64,000 nucleotides of DNA. Origin: Hyaloperonospora brassicae. Its lineage: Eukaryota > Oomycota > Peronosporomycetes > Peronosporales > Peronosporaceae. Within the stretch, counting starts at the first letter, position 1; each line of letters opens with the position of its first letter. The notes below the pieces were generated by a model. The model was given only the letters and a program-made list of their open reading frames with translations. It did not search any database and was not told the origin of the DNA. Shown one piece after another: positions 1 to 11,383 of this stretch. Position numbers and translations under genes: made by a program. The stretch covers positions 62,001-126,000 of the forward strand of contig CANTFL010001458.1 of NCBI GenBank assembly GCA_947650285.1, read 5' to 3'.

Positions 1-203
1 TGATATTTCGATTTCTCTTCAATTGCTTTTATCCTAACTGTGTTGGCTGGTTTACGCTTAAGGTCCGGTTTGTGCTTCATCTCCATGTTTTTTTTCACTG
101 GCGATCGGCCTTCCGGCGCATCTTCGGTCGTCGGCTTAATCTTGGATTGTTTTTAACCTCTTCATCTTTCTGGGATTCGAGGTGCTATCCCACGTTAGCT
201 GAA
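1..203 (-). mobile_element. Leader region of truncated gypsy element D (B-like)
   Basis: This is the interior side of a minus-strand Ty3/gypsy element that runs off the left window edge. It is assigned only by position: it abuts a primer-binding-site-like motif and an LTR edge that resemble those of element B at 33,277-33,297. No open frame of useful length is visible, so it is taken as 5' leader or the decayed start of gag. Confidence 0.4.
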
Positions 204-222
204 GATCCGGGTACGATCACCA
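204..222 (-). other. Putative primer binding site, element D
   Basis: The plus strand reads GATCCGGGTACGATCACCA, ending in CCA like a tRNA 3' end, one base before an LTR-like TGT start. It matches the element B site (GATCCGAGCACGCGCACCA) at 14 of 19 positions. On the minus strand it would prime reverse transcription of element D. Confidence 0.5.
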
Positions 223-223
223 T

Positions 224-420
224 TGTTGTAGAGTGAAGTTTCAACCTGTGTGATTAGAACACAAACCTCTCATTGTTATGGACTGCCTACTGTCAGAGGA
301 GGCGCGCTAACGCCGCGTATGGACGTTGACTCACTTTTTGTACCCGTCAGTTAGTGGGTCGCAATTCTTTGAAGACTTGAGGTGGGGATACACATGTCAA
401 ATTCGAATAGAAATACCTGT
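224..420 (-). mobile_element. Diverged B-family LTR edge (element D 5' LTR)
   Basis: The segment starts TGTTGTAG and shares short blocks with the element B LTR, for example TTTTGTACCCGTC followed by a GTGGGTCGCA-like stretch at about 338-370. The far end of this LTR could not be located, so the end coordinate is where similarity fades. Confidence 0.45.
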
Positions 421-3089
421 GCTCGAGCTGATATGCTTTGCTTTGCGGGCTTATAGGTGGTCAATCGATCGATTTAGTTGATAGTGGACTTATTAGCAAA
501 GTATTTAGGGAGAATTTTGCTTCTGAACTTTTCACTGGTAATTTAAGGTTTTTTAACCACCTGGCTGATATTTAAGTCCCTAACTACAGGGCTGGGGAGA
601 CCGGATCCGATACCGGATCTCTGAGGCGGTGTTACTTAAGACGAAATCGCAGGACAGACACTTGTAGGATTTCTGTTTGCACCTGGTCTTGCGTCGCCAC
701 TGTCTTTAGCAGAAAGCCAAATTAGATCCCTTCCTTAGAATGGCGAACAGCCATAAAACATTTCTTCAAGCTCGACGAGTACTTGCCACGTCAACAGGAC
801 ATTGCGATATTAAAAATAAGTTAGATCCTCCAATATTTTTACTATATTCTTTCCTCAAGCTCTGGCTCCTTATTTTGACTAACCAGGTGTCATGTGACCT
901 TGCGGGACCGAGGTCTATCGATGAGGGAGCATGTTCACCAAGAATGAATCGAGGTCAACAATGAGGGACCCGGCCTTCCGATGAGGTTACTTAATTGACT
1001 CGTTTTCGCGATGTTTAACCTGCACTGGGAATGATATCCCTTTGTTGGATCCTGCTTCTCCTTGAACGGTCACTTTACTGTCGCAATATCACTTTTATGT
1101 ATAACCCTATCCTTGGTGTGCGGTTCTTTGTTTCCCTTATATGTTGGCATTTACATCCATTACTTTCGAAGAGCACTTATTCCCCAACCGTCATATGCAT
1201 CCTAACCGAAAGAGCTAAATGGGATTACGATCGCGTGCATCTTTGCGGAAACGATCGCGTCAAAAAAACTTGTCCATTTCACCCCTAATTGAATCTAGAG
1301 TCTACGACTTGTGGTGGTCACGGTACCCACGAACGCTATGGCCACCATTGTGGTAATGAGCCAGGCTGAATTAAGCAAGTCCAGCATGAATAGTAGGGGG
1401 GCAATTGTTAGTCCAATTCTTATAGAAAATAGAATTGTCCAAGGGCTAATACCCAATACTCGGATCAAATGGCTGACGGCTAAAGATGGACGCCTATACA
1501 AGCCTGACCATTGGCATGACTCATACAATAAAAACATGTCCTTACCCCCGAAGAGGTAAATTATTTTTTTATGATTGAGCTAGTGGTTTAGGAGAAGCCG
1601 CACTGGCAACACGGGTCGCCGCTGTCTCACTGGAGGAAAGTGAATAGCGCGTCTGGAGAAGTGGCGATATTTGTATTCCCCGGGGTCGAGAACTTTCCTA
1701 AATACTAACAACGTGTAAGCCCAACAAATACGGTCCCGCGGTCAATATTGGCGTCTTTTTTCTCTTGACTCTAATAATCTAAGCTCCACGCGGAGCTAAT
1801 ATCATTTTTAAGCCGCAGCGGTAGCGGTTGAGCCAACATCAATTATTGTAACTGTCAGTTTTAGTTGCGCGCGAAATTTTAGTCCTGGATCCATTTGGCA
1901 GAGAAAAATCAGAAAGAACGGAGAGCGAAATAATTCATGTCATAATATCGTGCATTTTTGAAGAAGATGTGTGCACCTAATGCAACAGTGCGGTGATCGA
2001 ATTTGTAGTCGCAGATCCGATTGCCATTTACCTACAAAGATCAGAAGCGGCAATTTTATTTGACAGCTTTAACGTGTCGTAGTCCTGAATGTCCGCTGTA
2101 CGATAAATTCTGGTGGAAAACCAACAGTGACTTCTGATCTTCAGCTCAGACACTTTCCGTTTTGATACATCGTAGTGCGTCACAATAATGCGCAGAGAAA
2201 AAGACGTCGGGTCATTAAAAAACTTTGCTTTATCCTTAAATACTTGTTTCAGAGTTACTAGATGCACTCACCACTGCGAAAGTAGGCAAGGACGTCCTGT
2301 CTTCAACTTGGGATAGTATAGCCAAGAAGTGAATAGGCTATGTTCGGGGAGTACGTAAGAGCTCGCGGATATAGAATATCCCTGTTTTTTGCAGGGTCCG
2401 TGCGTAGGGTAACGCTTACCTATGACGCGCACGGACCGAACAGATCATTATTAAGGAAACTCGGGACGAGGCTTTAATTTACGTGAGACAACGACTGTAT
2501 CGTACTATGGACCAACAAGGATGAAATTAGAAGAGGGTGTTTAATTATGAAGGCTACCAAGCGGTGAGTTAAGCTTGACACAGTAATTAAGATCCATCAG
2601 GGAGGTACTAATCAATTGTAGATCATTTCGCGATGGTATGTCATTACATTTTAGGCGTAGTCCATGGAAGAATTCTTTTTGATCATCGTTGTTGCGTCTT
2701 TGATGTCTTTGTTCATATCTCAACGTCTATGGCGCGTCTAAACTTCGAACAACGAATGCCTGTTTCACGCAGTTTTGCTATCCAGATTTACTCCCGTAGC
2801 AAAATTGCGTATAGCAGCTGCTCGTTGTTTAAACTTGAGACGCGCCCTAACCGTTTAGATATGGAAAAAGACGTCGAAAGGATTCAATCAAGTGTACTGA
2901 CGATTTTACCATGTACAAAGCGGCATGTGAAGATGTCCCGAGCAACATTTTTAAGAAAATAATCCGTTATTTCTAATTTCTGCATTGAAAGTCATTAAAA
3001 AATCAGCTGCTTCGAGTCGGCGAGCAGCCTATATTATCTCACATGGACAATCATCCCGCTTCGATATAAAGGCTATGACGACGGGTTAC
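421..3089. other. Unrecognised DNA, no supported gene
   Basis: Six-frame reading shows only short frames (up to about 109 codons, at 2,633-2,962) with no motif I recognise. The one structural feature is a long imperfect hairpin at 2,731-2,846. The stretch may be old transposon debris. Confidence 0.5.
2731..2846. repeat. Imperfect 50-bp inverted repeat (fold-back)
   Basis: The left arm (2,731-2,780) begins GGCGCGTCTAAACTTC and ends TTTTGCTA; the right arm (2,797-2,846) is its reverse complement at roughly three quarters of positions, with a 16-base loop. The outer 9 bp and inner 8 bp pair perfectly. It could be a tiny MITE or a small-RNA hairpin; no flanking target duplication is seen. Confidence 0.6.
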
Positions 3090-3094
3090 TTACC
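3090..3094. repeat. Target site duplication TTACC (left, element A)
   Basis: TTACC directly precedes the TGTAAC end of the left LTR and is repeated exactly at 13,017-13,021 after the right LTR. Confidence 0.9.
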
Positions 3095-3556
3095 TGTAAC
3101 AAAACACGCTCTTGACAGATAACGGGTACGACCTTGTGTTACCAGAAAACAAGACTGCGTGGTCCTGACGTCACGTACTTATGGCGTGAGGAAGCGAGAG
3201 GAATTAAACAGGACTCGGAAGTTCTGTTAGAGAAAAATAGAATTGTATCCAATATAGAAAAGTTTCATTGTATACCATCTTTTGTCTTGCTCTAACTATC
3301 TTAAACTAGAATCTCCTATTTAGGATTCTTGCTCATCACTCATTGCGCGCGTCCAGCAGCGATTGGTGGTTAACTTGGTTGATGTACCGTACACGTCAAC
3401 CAATAAGTCGAGCACCCAAGAATATTGCCGTCTTGGGTAATATTCGGCCAACACCACCTCTTCTCATGTGATGTGGATTGAATATTATCGAAATAGATAA
3501 TATTCAAAAAATGATACATTCGTACCATTTTACATGTAACGGCTCACCCCGTTACA
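3095..3556 (-). repeat. Element A 3' LTR (462 bp)
   Basis: It runs TGTAAC...CCCCGTTACA on the plus strand and aligns almost throughout to 12,564-13,016. It contains the family block CATTGCGCGCGTC followed by GCGATTGGTGG, and several hairpins, including a perfect 12-bp stem at 3,478-3,507 and the terminal TGTAACGG/CCGTTACA stem at 3,535-3,556. Confidence 0.92.
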
Positions 3557-3578
3557 TCGTCCTTCCCCACCCTTAACC
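3557..3578 (-). other. Polypurine tract of element A
   Basis: On the minus strand this is a purine-rich run containing GGGTGGGGAAGGACGA directly before the 3' LTR. It is the expected plus-strand primer site and confirms the minus orientation of the element. Confidence 0.75.
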
Positions 3579-3619
3579 TTCAATCACTACAGCGAGTAAA
3601 TTAATAGGTTGGTGCTATT

Positions 3620-5544
3620 GTGACCACCTCGAATCGCTCTGTGGGAAAGGGAGCACGTGTCAATTTTGACTTTTTCTTTCAACTTTTAGCGCATGACGAT
3701 TTTGTCCATGCTTTGGTGTAGAGAATTGACAAACGAGGTATTCCATACTCTAACTAACTACACACCACCATGCGCTGCTCAAACAAGGCCACCACTAATT
3801 CCTCTGTATGGATTCGTACAAACGGATAGAAAGCAACTCAAGATTTGGCAGCGAGCGTTTCATCGCATGGTGCTGCTAATAAGCCGCCTACAAAACCCAA
3901 TGTTGCCGGTGCACGTGTTCATCTACATGCAGCTTCTTCATCCGTAGCCGAAGCTGCGGGTGGTGGCCCCATGGACGTCGATACCGAAATAGAGGTTGTA
4001 TATTCGGGCGAGTAGGACCCTCAGTCTGACTCGATGTCGCTCGCAAATCCCGGCCGTGAAGCTGTGGGTGCGGATACGGCGACTGCTGTGCCTCGTAGCA
4101 ACCTCGATAAGACTCTGCGTAGTGAAATGTTTGGCTCAACCGACGAGTCTTAGTACTCGTCGCGGGGATCGAACCGACCGCGCTTGATTTAATTTAATGC
4201 GAGAGCGCAACATGAGGACGTTATTCGTCGTGATAATGCCAATAACGCTTCACGAAATGCGTCGTAGCCGTAGCAATCGGAGCGATTGCTGCAATCGTAG
4301 TGCCCTATCTTTTTGTTGGCACTACGTAAGAGGAGCTAAACCGTAACGTGTTGCGACCTGTTCCTGAAAACAAGCCATGGATGCCTTCCGTGAGGGAGCT
4401 GAGAGGGTGGTAGGCGTTTATTACTGGGAGTCGTCGAATCCAACTCTTTGACTCATCAAGGATTCATGGTCTTGACCTTAGTGCTAATCAATATTGCACT
4501 GAGCATGACTTATACATCCATGTATTCTTTAGACATCGATGGTACCACGGTAACCGAAAGAGAGACGAGATCTCTTTCGTGCAGGCGTGGAATTCGTTCA
4601 TCGGCAACATCGAGAATGTTGGCCCAAGGTTTGGCTGGAAAAATTCGATGTATCTCGCAACAGATTTGAATTGAAGTCGCCAACCGGTGCTCGGTACACA
4701 TTGCACCGATTGTCTCGAGGAGAAGGTTTACCTTGCCTCTCATAGGGAGAGAAATTTCAGAGTTGTATGAAAACTCTGTTCACGCCCCTAGGGACGCCTT
4801 CCTTTCTAATAAACCGTACTAAAGGGCGCGTATCTAGTCCGACATGCGTCAAGAGCTTTACAACCTACAATCTCTTTACGAACGCGGCGGTCGTTAGTAC
4901 GACGATGGCCCTCCATCGTTGGGTGTTTCTTGACATAGTTCTCGACGAGACCGGGCACATCCAATATCAGCTGAGAATGGGGCTCCCCACTGATCCACGA
5001 GGGTGGATACCCTACCACTGGACAAGGTAACAAGTCCTTCATCCTAAATTGTCACGGTAGCTCAATATACGCTCCACCAGGAAGCGTTGACCACCGTGGG
5101 AGTCAATCAAAGGATGTGGTGGAGAACGGAAAACCTTCTTTAAGTAATTCTGCTCACCATATCGACCTGAAGGAGATGGATCGAGCAATTGTTGAATTGC
5201 TCGAAGACTTGGAGCACAATCGGGACAGATTTTACGCTCTGATTGACACTGTGAGGCAGCACCGCAAGTATTGCGAAGCCGAGCGTGCGAAGGACCGTAT
5301 TGAGTACGCGGTCGCGAAACTGCAGGTCGAGTGCGATATCCGCTCCCTCATTAAGGAGCCGGAGACTGCACGCATGGAAATCTATTGCATGAACGGAAAG
5401 ATCTTTTCATTACGCATCCTGAATGATCGTCTGGAGCGCGAACGAAAAAGCATGACGGAGGTTCTTGAACGTGGGAGTTATCTTCATCGTCGGAAGAATA
5501 TTCGTACTGACAGTACGGGCGGAGAAGTGCCACGTAAAATGTAG
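3620..5544 (+). pseudogene. Antisense ORF of element A (broken coiled-coil protein)
   Basis: On the strand opposite to gag-pol, between the polypurine tract and the 3' end of integrase, successive frames read as one decayed protein of about 600 residues. The start appears to be a mutated ATG (GTG at 3,620). Visible parts are a low-complexity N-terminal region with an acidic DVDTEIEVVYSGE stretch (about 3,990-4,010), a hydrophobic helix near 4,260-4,320, a conserved-looking aromatic domain (about 4,430-4,670, with RHRWYHGNRKRDE), and a C-terminal 142-codon frame (5,116-5,544) rich in charged heptads typical of coiled coil. The last 190 bp overlap integrase on the other strand and may be only a shadow. 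No known family is recognised. Element B has a comparable ORF in the same place. Function is unknown. Confidence 0.6.
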
Positions 5545-6720
5545 GATTTGTACGCATCCTATGTGGCAGTTTGATCGTGTATGCGTTGCCTTGTCGGCGC
5601 AGCACACGAAAGGGGCCTAAGTACATGGACAGTAGTTTACTGCTGCCCACATTGTCACTACGTGTCTAGGTAAGTTCACCATAGATTGTATGACTATGTA
5701 ATCATTAACAAATGAATGTATATTTGCCCTTCCATTCGTGTCAGAGTTCTGTATCGGACGGTCCACCGCGTAAGCGATGGAAATCTGTACGAAAAGGACC
5801 ACTGCTCTACAATTCTGCATCAACCGTTTTGCTGAATCGGCATTGTTTGTTTATTTCGACCTGTGCGAATTGCATAAAGAGCACCTTCCTCTCTCTGTTT
5901 ATCGGCGAGGATGTCGTCATTCTCGCTGGAAAAGACGTTGGCGATGGTGAAAATACCAGCATCCTCATTATTAGAATCATCGCTATTATTGAGGGAATCT
6001 TCTTCATCGATTTCTACTTGACCGACATCGGCATCAAACGTGGCGACGTTTGAGTCGGCACGTGATGAGCAAGAGGCAGAACGATTTTTGCTTGAGCGAG
6101 TTCCTCCCCCGACCAATATTTACATTTTAAAAGGGTGGGCAGCCGTGGATGGCGTGAGCCATTCACGAAGAATAATTAGTACTGTGTTGATGTACGCACC
6201 GAATTATTGATCTCGAATTCCTAAATCGGGAGAAATTCACTCTAACTCGAGAACGGGTGTACGTATTCTCGATGGATCTCTTCGAGGACGCGGTTAGCAA
6301 GTTCCAACTGAGCAACTGTGTGGGATGGTCCGATGTTGACAACTCAAATCACTTTGCGAGCAATCGGAAAACGGATTGCAAAGACTCCTCCATCAACCAA
6401 GGGTCACGGTCAAACACGATTTTACAAGGCACCAGTATCGGCGATGTATCGTGTCGATAAATACACGATCACAGCCTTGTGCCTTGATCGTATCGGAAAC
6501 AGCAACTCAATGAACCATCGTGATTAACCCGTCAACGAACACAAGAATAATGTTATTCTTGTTAGCGTCTTCGGGTTCCCCGAAGACGAAGCACATTGAA
6601 ACGAACTGTCAGAACTCTGCCGGGACAGGTAGAGGCGGCAAAGGGTGCACGGGTTGAAGGACGGGGCTCCAGCCGTTGAAAACTCTCGCAAGCACGAATG
6701 TACTTGCGGACACAATGATG
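5351..6720 (-). pseudogene. Element A integrase (broken)
   Basis: This is the 3' part of pol and would insert the cDNA into chromosomal DNA. Reading on the minus strand from 6,720 down, one sees the end of the zinc-binding region (YIRACESFQR near 6,690, with the second cysteine replaced), a core fragment with STSDHP (about 6,323-6,345) and NRVLEEI (about 6,285-6,305), an acidic linker (5,820-6,116), then a C-terminal beta-barrel region (YLGPFRVLRRQGNAYTIKLP, 5,351-5,650) that ends in the LLRPY motif common in oomycete gypsy integrases. Frames change at least four times. Its end overlaps the antisense ORF on the other strand. Confidence 0.8.
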
Positions 6721-7095
6721 CTGGCGGGGCCAGTAAAAGCCACGACTTACCGTGAGGTAAGTCTTTTAACGACCATGATCACCACCTGTTGGGGTATCGG
6801 GACACTCATACAAGATGAGAAATCAAAAATTGCTATGAATGGGGACGTCAACACGAAGCGTGTAGCCGGCAACGACTCTATAATCGAGCAGCCCGTTGCG
6901 TATTGTGTGCCGATATCAAGCGGATCGGTACAAAGCCGGTAAATCTTTCAAAGATTTACGAGATGGATTAACCAAATGATCCATCAAGCGCAGAAAACGT
7001 TTATCTCTGCGTAGGCCTTTCTTACGGAGCCAGGTTATGTTGACGACGGGACATTGACCGTAAGTGTCGCAACATTGGGCTTATCTTCACTGTTG

Positions 7096-7560
7096 GATTG
7101 CACGCCCGACTCGAAATCGGGTCGGCGCGATAGGGCGTCAGCGACGACGTTCAGTCATCCTATTTTATACCCGACGGATAACTTGTATTCAGAAAAGACA
7201 GACAACCACTTCTCCATTATTTAGGAGCGGTGTGAAATATTTATGGCCGTGAGTAGTTACGCATGGTCCGTATAGACGATAAACGCTTTATCTACCAAGA
7301 GATACACACGAAATAATCAGTGCGTACATCATGGCAAGGAGCACCTTGCAATGTGCGAAGTATATACGATCGGCTGCTTGCAGCTGACACGATTGATAGC
7401 AGATGACGAACTCGGCACCACCTATATCACATTGCGTCATTGCACAGCCGATCCTAATATCGCTGGCGTTAAGACCACGGTTTGTCCTGATCTGCAATCG
7501 CCAGAATGAGCGATGGCGTCACGCTCTGCGTAATACCTTAAATCGAACGCTGACAGATGG
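7096..7560 (-). pseudogene. Element A RNase H (broken)
   Basis: The frame at 7,288-7,497 carries the IGCAMTQCD and VICYQSCQLQ motifs of the gypsy RNase H that follows RT, and the domain ends with NVVADALSRRPDFE at 7,096-7,147, still intact at the protein level. RNase H degrades the RNA template during reverse transcription. The middle is broken by frameshifts. It lies directly downstream of RT, as expected. Confidence 0.8.
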
Positions 7561-7599
7561 CGTTTCATGACCACTCCACATTTATATTGAGTAAATAAG

Positions 7600-8001
7600 G
7601 AAGATGAACACTTTTCGCGGCGTAGTTGCGCAAGTATTTGTGCAAGTATGCCGCTAGCCTAAGGAGCTTACAAGGTTCCATGATATCGGCTGGCACGGGC
7701 CAGTCGGTGATCTCCATGTTTTAATCGGGATATGATTGTACGCCTTGTTTACCAGCAATGCCCCCAAGAAGTGTTTTCTCGCTAGCGGCGAATACACACT
7801 TCATGATGTTGGCAGACAACTTATGCTTACGCATAAGTTGAAGAACCATACGAGCGTGTGTTCTGCTTCTACATATGACTTTCCGTCCATACCCAGGCTA
7901 TAGACGAACGTATAGTCAATGTACCTCGGTGCAAAATCTTGCACCGGTCTCAGCAGATTTGTCATAAAATTGTTAAGAGGCGCAGGGCGTTACTCAGTGC
8001 C
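7600..8001 (-). pseudogene. Element A reverse transcriptase, second half
   Basis: Reading leftward from the nested LTR, the RT resumes with a GLSNA stretch in place of the usual GLRNA, then NLLRPVQDFAP, the catalytic motif C degraded to YIDY instead of YxDD, a HARMVLQLMRKHKLSAN block near 7,815-7,860, and the connection motif LRKFLGLAAYLHKYLRNYA near 7,617-7,680. The fragment continues the protein interrupted at 9,991. Loss of the second catalytic aspartate shows it cannot be active. Confidence 0.82.
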
Positions 8002-9990
8002 TGTGAGGTGAAGTCAAAATCATGAATTCGCTTGTGTGAGGATCTATCTTCCAATTGCCCAGACTTGCCGAATCACGGAGGGTGTACTCCGATTCGTGCC
8101 TTGCAGTGTAGCCTTGTGCTCGTCTTGTGTACCTGTCGGTTGAACTGGATTGAGATTTTCATAATGGGTTTAAGAGATGTCGAACTCGCTTGAAGTTTGA
8201 GGTTGATAGTTCGCTTTTGGTGCGGAAATCTTTATACCACTACCAGGGTTCTGAGATATTGGTCTTAAGTCACGGTGATCACTATTTGGAGTCGTCGCGA
8301 TCTTGATTTTGAATCACACCGATCTTGATTTGTCTTCAGATCGGGGTTTCGCTATGTGAAAATCTTCAATCGGCAAATTATTCTCTTTTTTTTGAGGTCG
8401 GTATGATCTGGTCTTGGGATCGGCCGATCCTGTCGACAGTACGAAGCTTGGGCCAGATAGGTTTCCCGTTTCATCAATATGATACGTGCCGATCGATCCT
8501 GTAGGTCTCTTCGATCTTGCTCAGTCTGGATTTGAACTCCTTGTCCAGATCTTCTGACCACTTGAGCCGTCTTGAGATCTTGTGTCCAGTCTTTTTCCGT
8601 AGTTGCTGCTACCCTAGCAATTGAGTTGAGTGCGAGTGCTCGATCGATCCGGACCAAATTTTCTGGGATCTTTCTTCTCTACCCTAGCCAACAATTCAAG
8701 ATCGGTCTTCAATGTCCTTGAAACACGCGTGTCTTGAGTCGCCGAGGAATCCGAAAAATCTCTCCCGACAAAGAGGGGAGGGGGACGCGCGTCATGAGCA
8801 GAAGAAGTAGAGTTCAAGTTTGTTTATTAACCAAGCAAATTACTAGCCAACCAATCTTTACACATATTCATAACCGTAGGTCGTTCACCAAACCGGTATT
8901 ACCCTTATACCGGATCGTCCACTTGAACACGTGTCAAAATTTCGTGACTTGTACTTAGATGATAGCGCCAGTATCCCAGGTATCGCACCTAAAACACCAA
9001 AATAGCCTAAATCTCACAAATAGTACCATATACCCATTATTAGCGCCACACCTTCAATAGATGATCCAAAATGCCAAATGTATCCAAAATCATTTTGCGG
9101 CGTCGATTCAACCAGCTTCCACTGGCCCCTCTGGATGAACCTTTGAGACATCACTCAAGGATCTCTATCGAGTATATTTCTCATGATCCGGAAGTCTCAT
9201 CAGCGATATATCTATAATCAACAGGAAACATGACCTATCTGATGCCCAATTCGAGACTGTTGAGGATCGACACGATACAATTCAGCAATAGATGTTCTTC
9301 TGCTCATTTCACGTGCTCCGATAACATCCTTCATGATTTATCTGATAAACGAGACCATCTACACGTCTTGAAATAGCTCCCTGGACTTCCATGAATATTC
9401 ACACTTTCAGATCGAGATATAATTAATCGAAATCAGTACTCCCATTGTGGGACCGGTAAATCGTATCACCGATCTACAGGATGTTGAACCTTCGTTACAG
9501 AATCAAATAGTATCACCTGGTCCCAGATGCACCTTTCTTAGAGTAATATTGCCACGGTATTTACGATCGCTACCGATACCTATCAATATGACGTTCCACA
9601 CGTTTGAAAATCAAGAGACGTTTGCGTGTACATTTGTGAACCAGTCGTCACCTGCTTTAGCATCAACATTTTTGTCCTTGACTATCCTTCAGGTGTTTCG
9701 CTTTACTTTAACTCCTTCCCTTGTCCCAGATCGCACCGTGGAAATAACTCCTTTCTACGCGTCGCTTCAGATCGTTCCATGGAAATCATTCCTTTCTACG
9801 CCTCTTCTTCGATCGTTCCACTTCCATCATTCTGGCGATAGTTGGATCGGATCACTGATCCCCGTTTGGATCATCTTGCCCCTCCTATTGGATCGCTAGA
9901 TCACTTGGTATCATTTCCGCCAGTAAGTGACGTCTTAACTGGGTGGTCACCGACCCACGTCCCAAAATTTCGATTAGTGACTTTACCACA
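8002..9990 (-). mobile_element. B-family solo LTR nested in element A RT
   Basis: This 1,989-bp segment interrupts the RT frame exactly between the WLV and PQG motifs. It begins TGTGAGGTGAAGTC and ends TTTACCACA, matching both ends of the element B LTR (20,878 and 22,043), and shares internal blocks such as CACGGAGGG...ACTCCGA and GGTGCGGAAATCTT. No internal gypsy sequence is present, so it is a solo LTR left by LTR-LTR recombination. CCTGT occurs at both junctions (8,000-8,004 and 9,991-9,995) and may be the target duplication, overlapping the LTR start by three bases. It lacks the GATC satellite repeats seen in the other B LTRs. Confidence 0.82.
9725..9832. repeat. Short tandem repeat inside nested LTR (about 42 bp unit)
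   Basis: About two and a half degenerate copies of a unit beginning CAGATCG(C/T)(A/T)CC and containing TCCTTTCTACGC follow one another. This is a second, different tandem repeat inside an LTR of the B family, suggesting that these LTRs readily acquire tandem arrays. Confidence 0.65.
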
Positions 9991-10640
9991 CCTGTGGCTA
10001 CACTAGCCACTCTACGAGCATACTGCTGAAGGTTTTAACTGCTGCGTACGGGATGTCCCGTTCACGCATAAGGATCTGATACAATCCATCCATCAGATTA
10101 TGGACAAAGAGATAGTACTCTTTGACATGCCATCTATGATAACGTCCTTCCTCGGTATCGGCGTCCGAGCCGGTACCGTTGCAGCGTTCAATTTGTTGAA
10201 AGCGTGCACTATCCGCCATCCTCCTGTGGCCTTTCGCACACAGAAGGTCGGAGAGCTGTGAGGGGATGTTGATTCCCTCACATGGCCCGCTGCTAAGCGA
10301 TCGGCAAAGAACTTGTCGATCGCTAGTACTTGTTCACGAGGCAGTGGCCACTGCTTCATGACAGAGTATTTTGAGCCCGGTTTGAGATCGTTCTCGTTTC
10401 GAATGCCTTTGTCCTTAGGCATCTTGAATAGTACGGATTCAGGGAACACATCCCTGAATTCGATCAAATCCTTATACAAAGGATTCGCCCGAAGCGACTC
10501 CCCGAATTATGACGTGTTTCGTTCAATCCGTGTCTTCTCATCGAGGACACTTTCGTCCATCGATGAGCTGCTGAGAATTCGTTCATTCTCAGCAAATACT
10601 GTTGTCAACCGAATATTGGTCACATGCTCATCTTTGTGAC
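9991..10640 (-). pseudogene. Element A reverse transcriptase, first half
   Basis: The 128-codon frame at 10,093-10,479 carries the gypsy RT fingers and palm start: FRDVFPESVLFKMPKDKGIR, the LKPGSK motif, PLPREQVLAIDKFFADRLAAG, and SSPTFCVRKATGGWRIVH. A second frame (9,998-10,219) continues with MDGLYQILMRERDIPYAAV and EWLV, after which the nested LTR begins. RT copies element RNA to DNA. Upstream residues to about 10,640 continue the pol frame with stops. Sequence style is that of oomycete Ty3/gypsy elements. Confidence 0.88.
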
Positions 10641-10919
10641 GAGTATGCAGATCTGCCCGGATTCGCCACTACGCAGGTCACGCAGGAACTAATTCGGTTC
10701 TAGCGTTGGCAATTGAGTTATCTCCGAAGTCAACTTCGGAGGCACAATCAGATCAAGGGTATAAGCGCCTAAGCATGATCTGTAATCGACCAAGACGTTC
10801 AGCGCCTCGGCTATTTCCTGTGAACTTGTTTCCGCAGGACGCTGAGGTTCTTATCCCTCAGCATGAGACTCTTAAGAAATTCCTTCCTAAGTACGTGGGG
10901 ACTTACTCCCTCGACATCT

Positions 10920-11250
10920 TCTGACTGTGGCTGTGCAACCACAGTCAGGTACCGACCCTCTACGGTCGGCTCTCCAGTCGACCTAGGATGGCAGTGTTGC
11001 CCTTTGGCGGCAACACGGTTTTACCTTCAACGTGTAGTGGATACCTACAACACGATTCGCAATCGTTATCGATGCGCCTGTGGCAAGGCACACCGTAATC
11101 CTCGATGGAGGGACGGCGAGCTTAAGGACTTGAGCCTACGACTCTCAAATTACTGGTGACGAACAAAGGTATTCGACGCCCCACAGTCAACGAGAGCACG
11201 AAGTGACAAATCTTTTGTCGCTACCAACTTTAAGTGCATGAGTGATATAT
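10920..11250 (-). pseudogene. Element A aspartic protease (broken)
   Basis: On the minus strand 11,173-11,191 encodes VDCGAS, the D-x-G active-site motif of retroviral-type aspartic protease, preceded by a LKLVATKDLSLRAL stretch. The protease would cut the gag-pol precursor. Downstream frames towards 10,920 fit the protease-RT linker but contain several stops. Position between gag and RT is as expected. Confidence 0.72.
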
Positions 11251-11383
11251 CATCACCAGGTGCAAAGACACACAAAGATTGTGTATCTGGAGCAACTTTC
11301 GTCAAGAGATTTGCAAATTCTCACGATGTTACTGTACCAATAGGGCGCTCCACCCCGACTGACCTCGACCATTTGTTTGATGG

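Noticed and set aside
5351..5650. Antisense ORF A extending as real coding sequence through 5,544
   Set aside because: The minus frame here is clearly integrase; the plus frame in this overlap is probably fortuitous, so only the part before about 5,350 is weighed as evidence.
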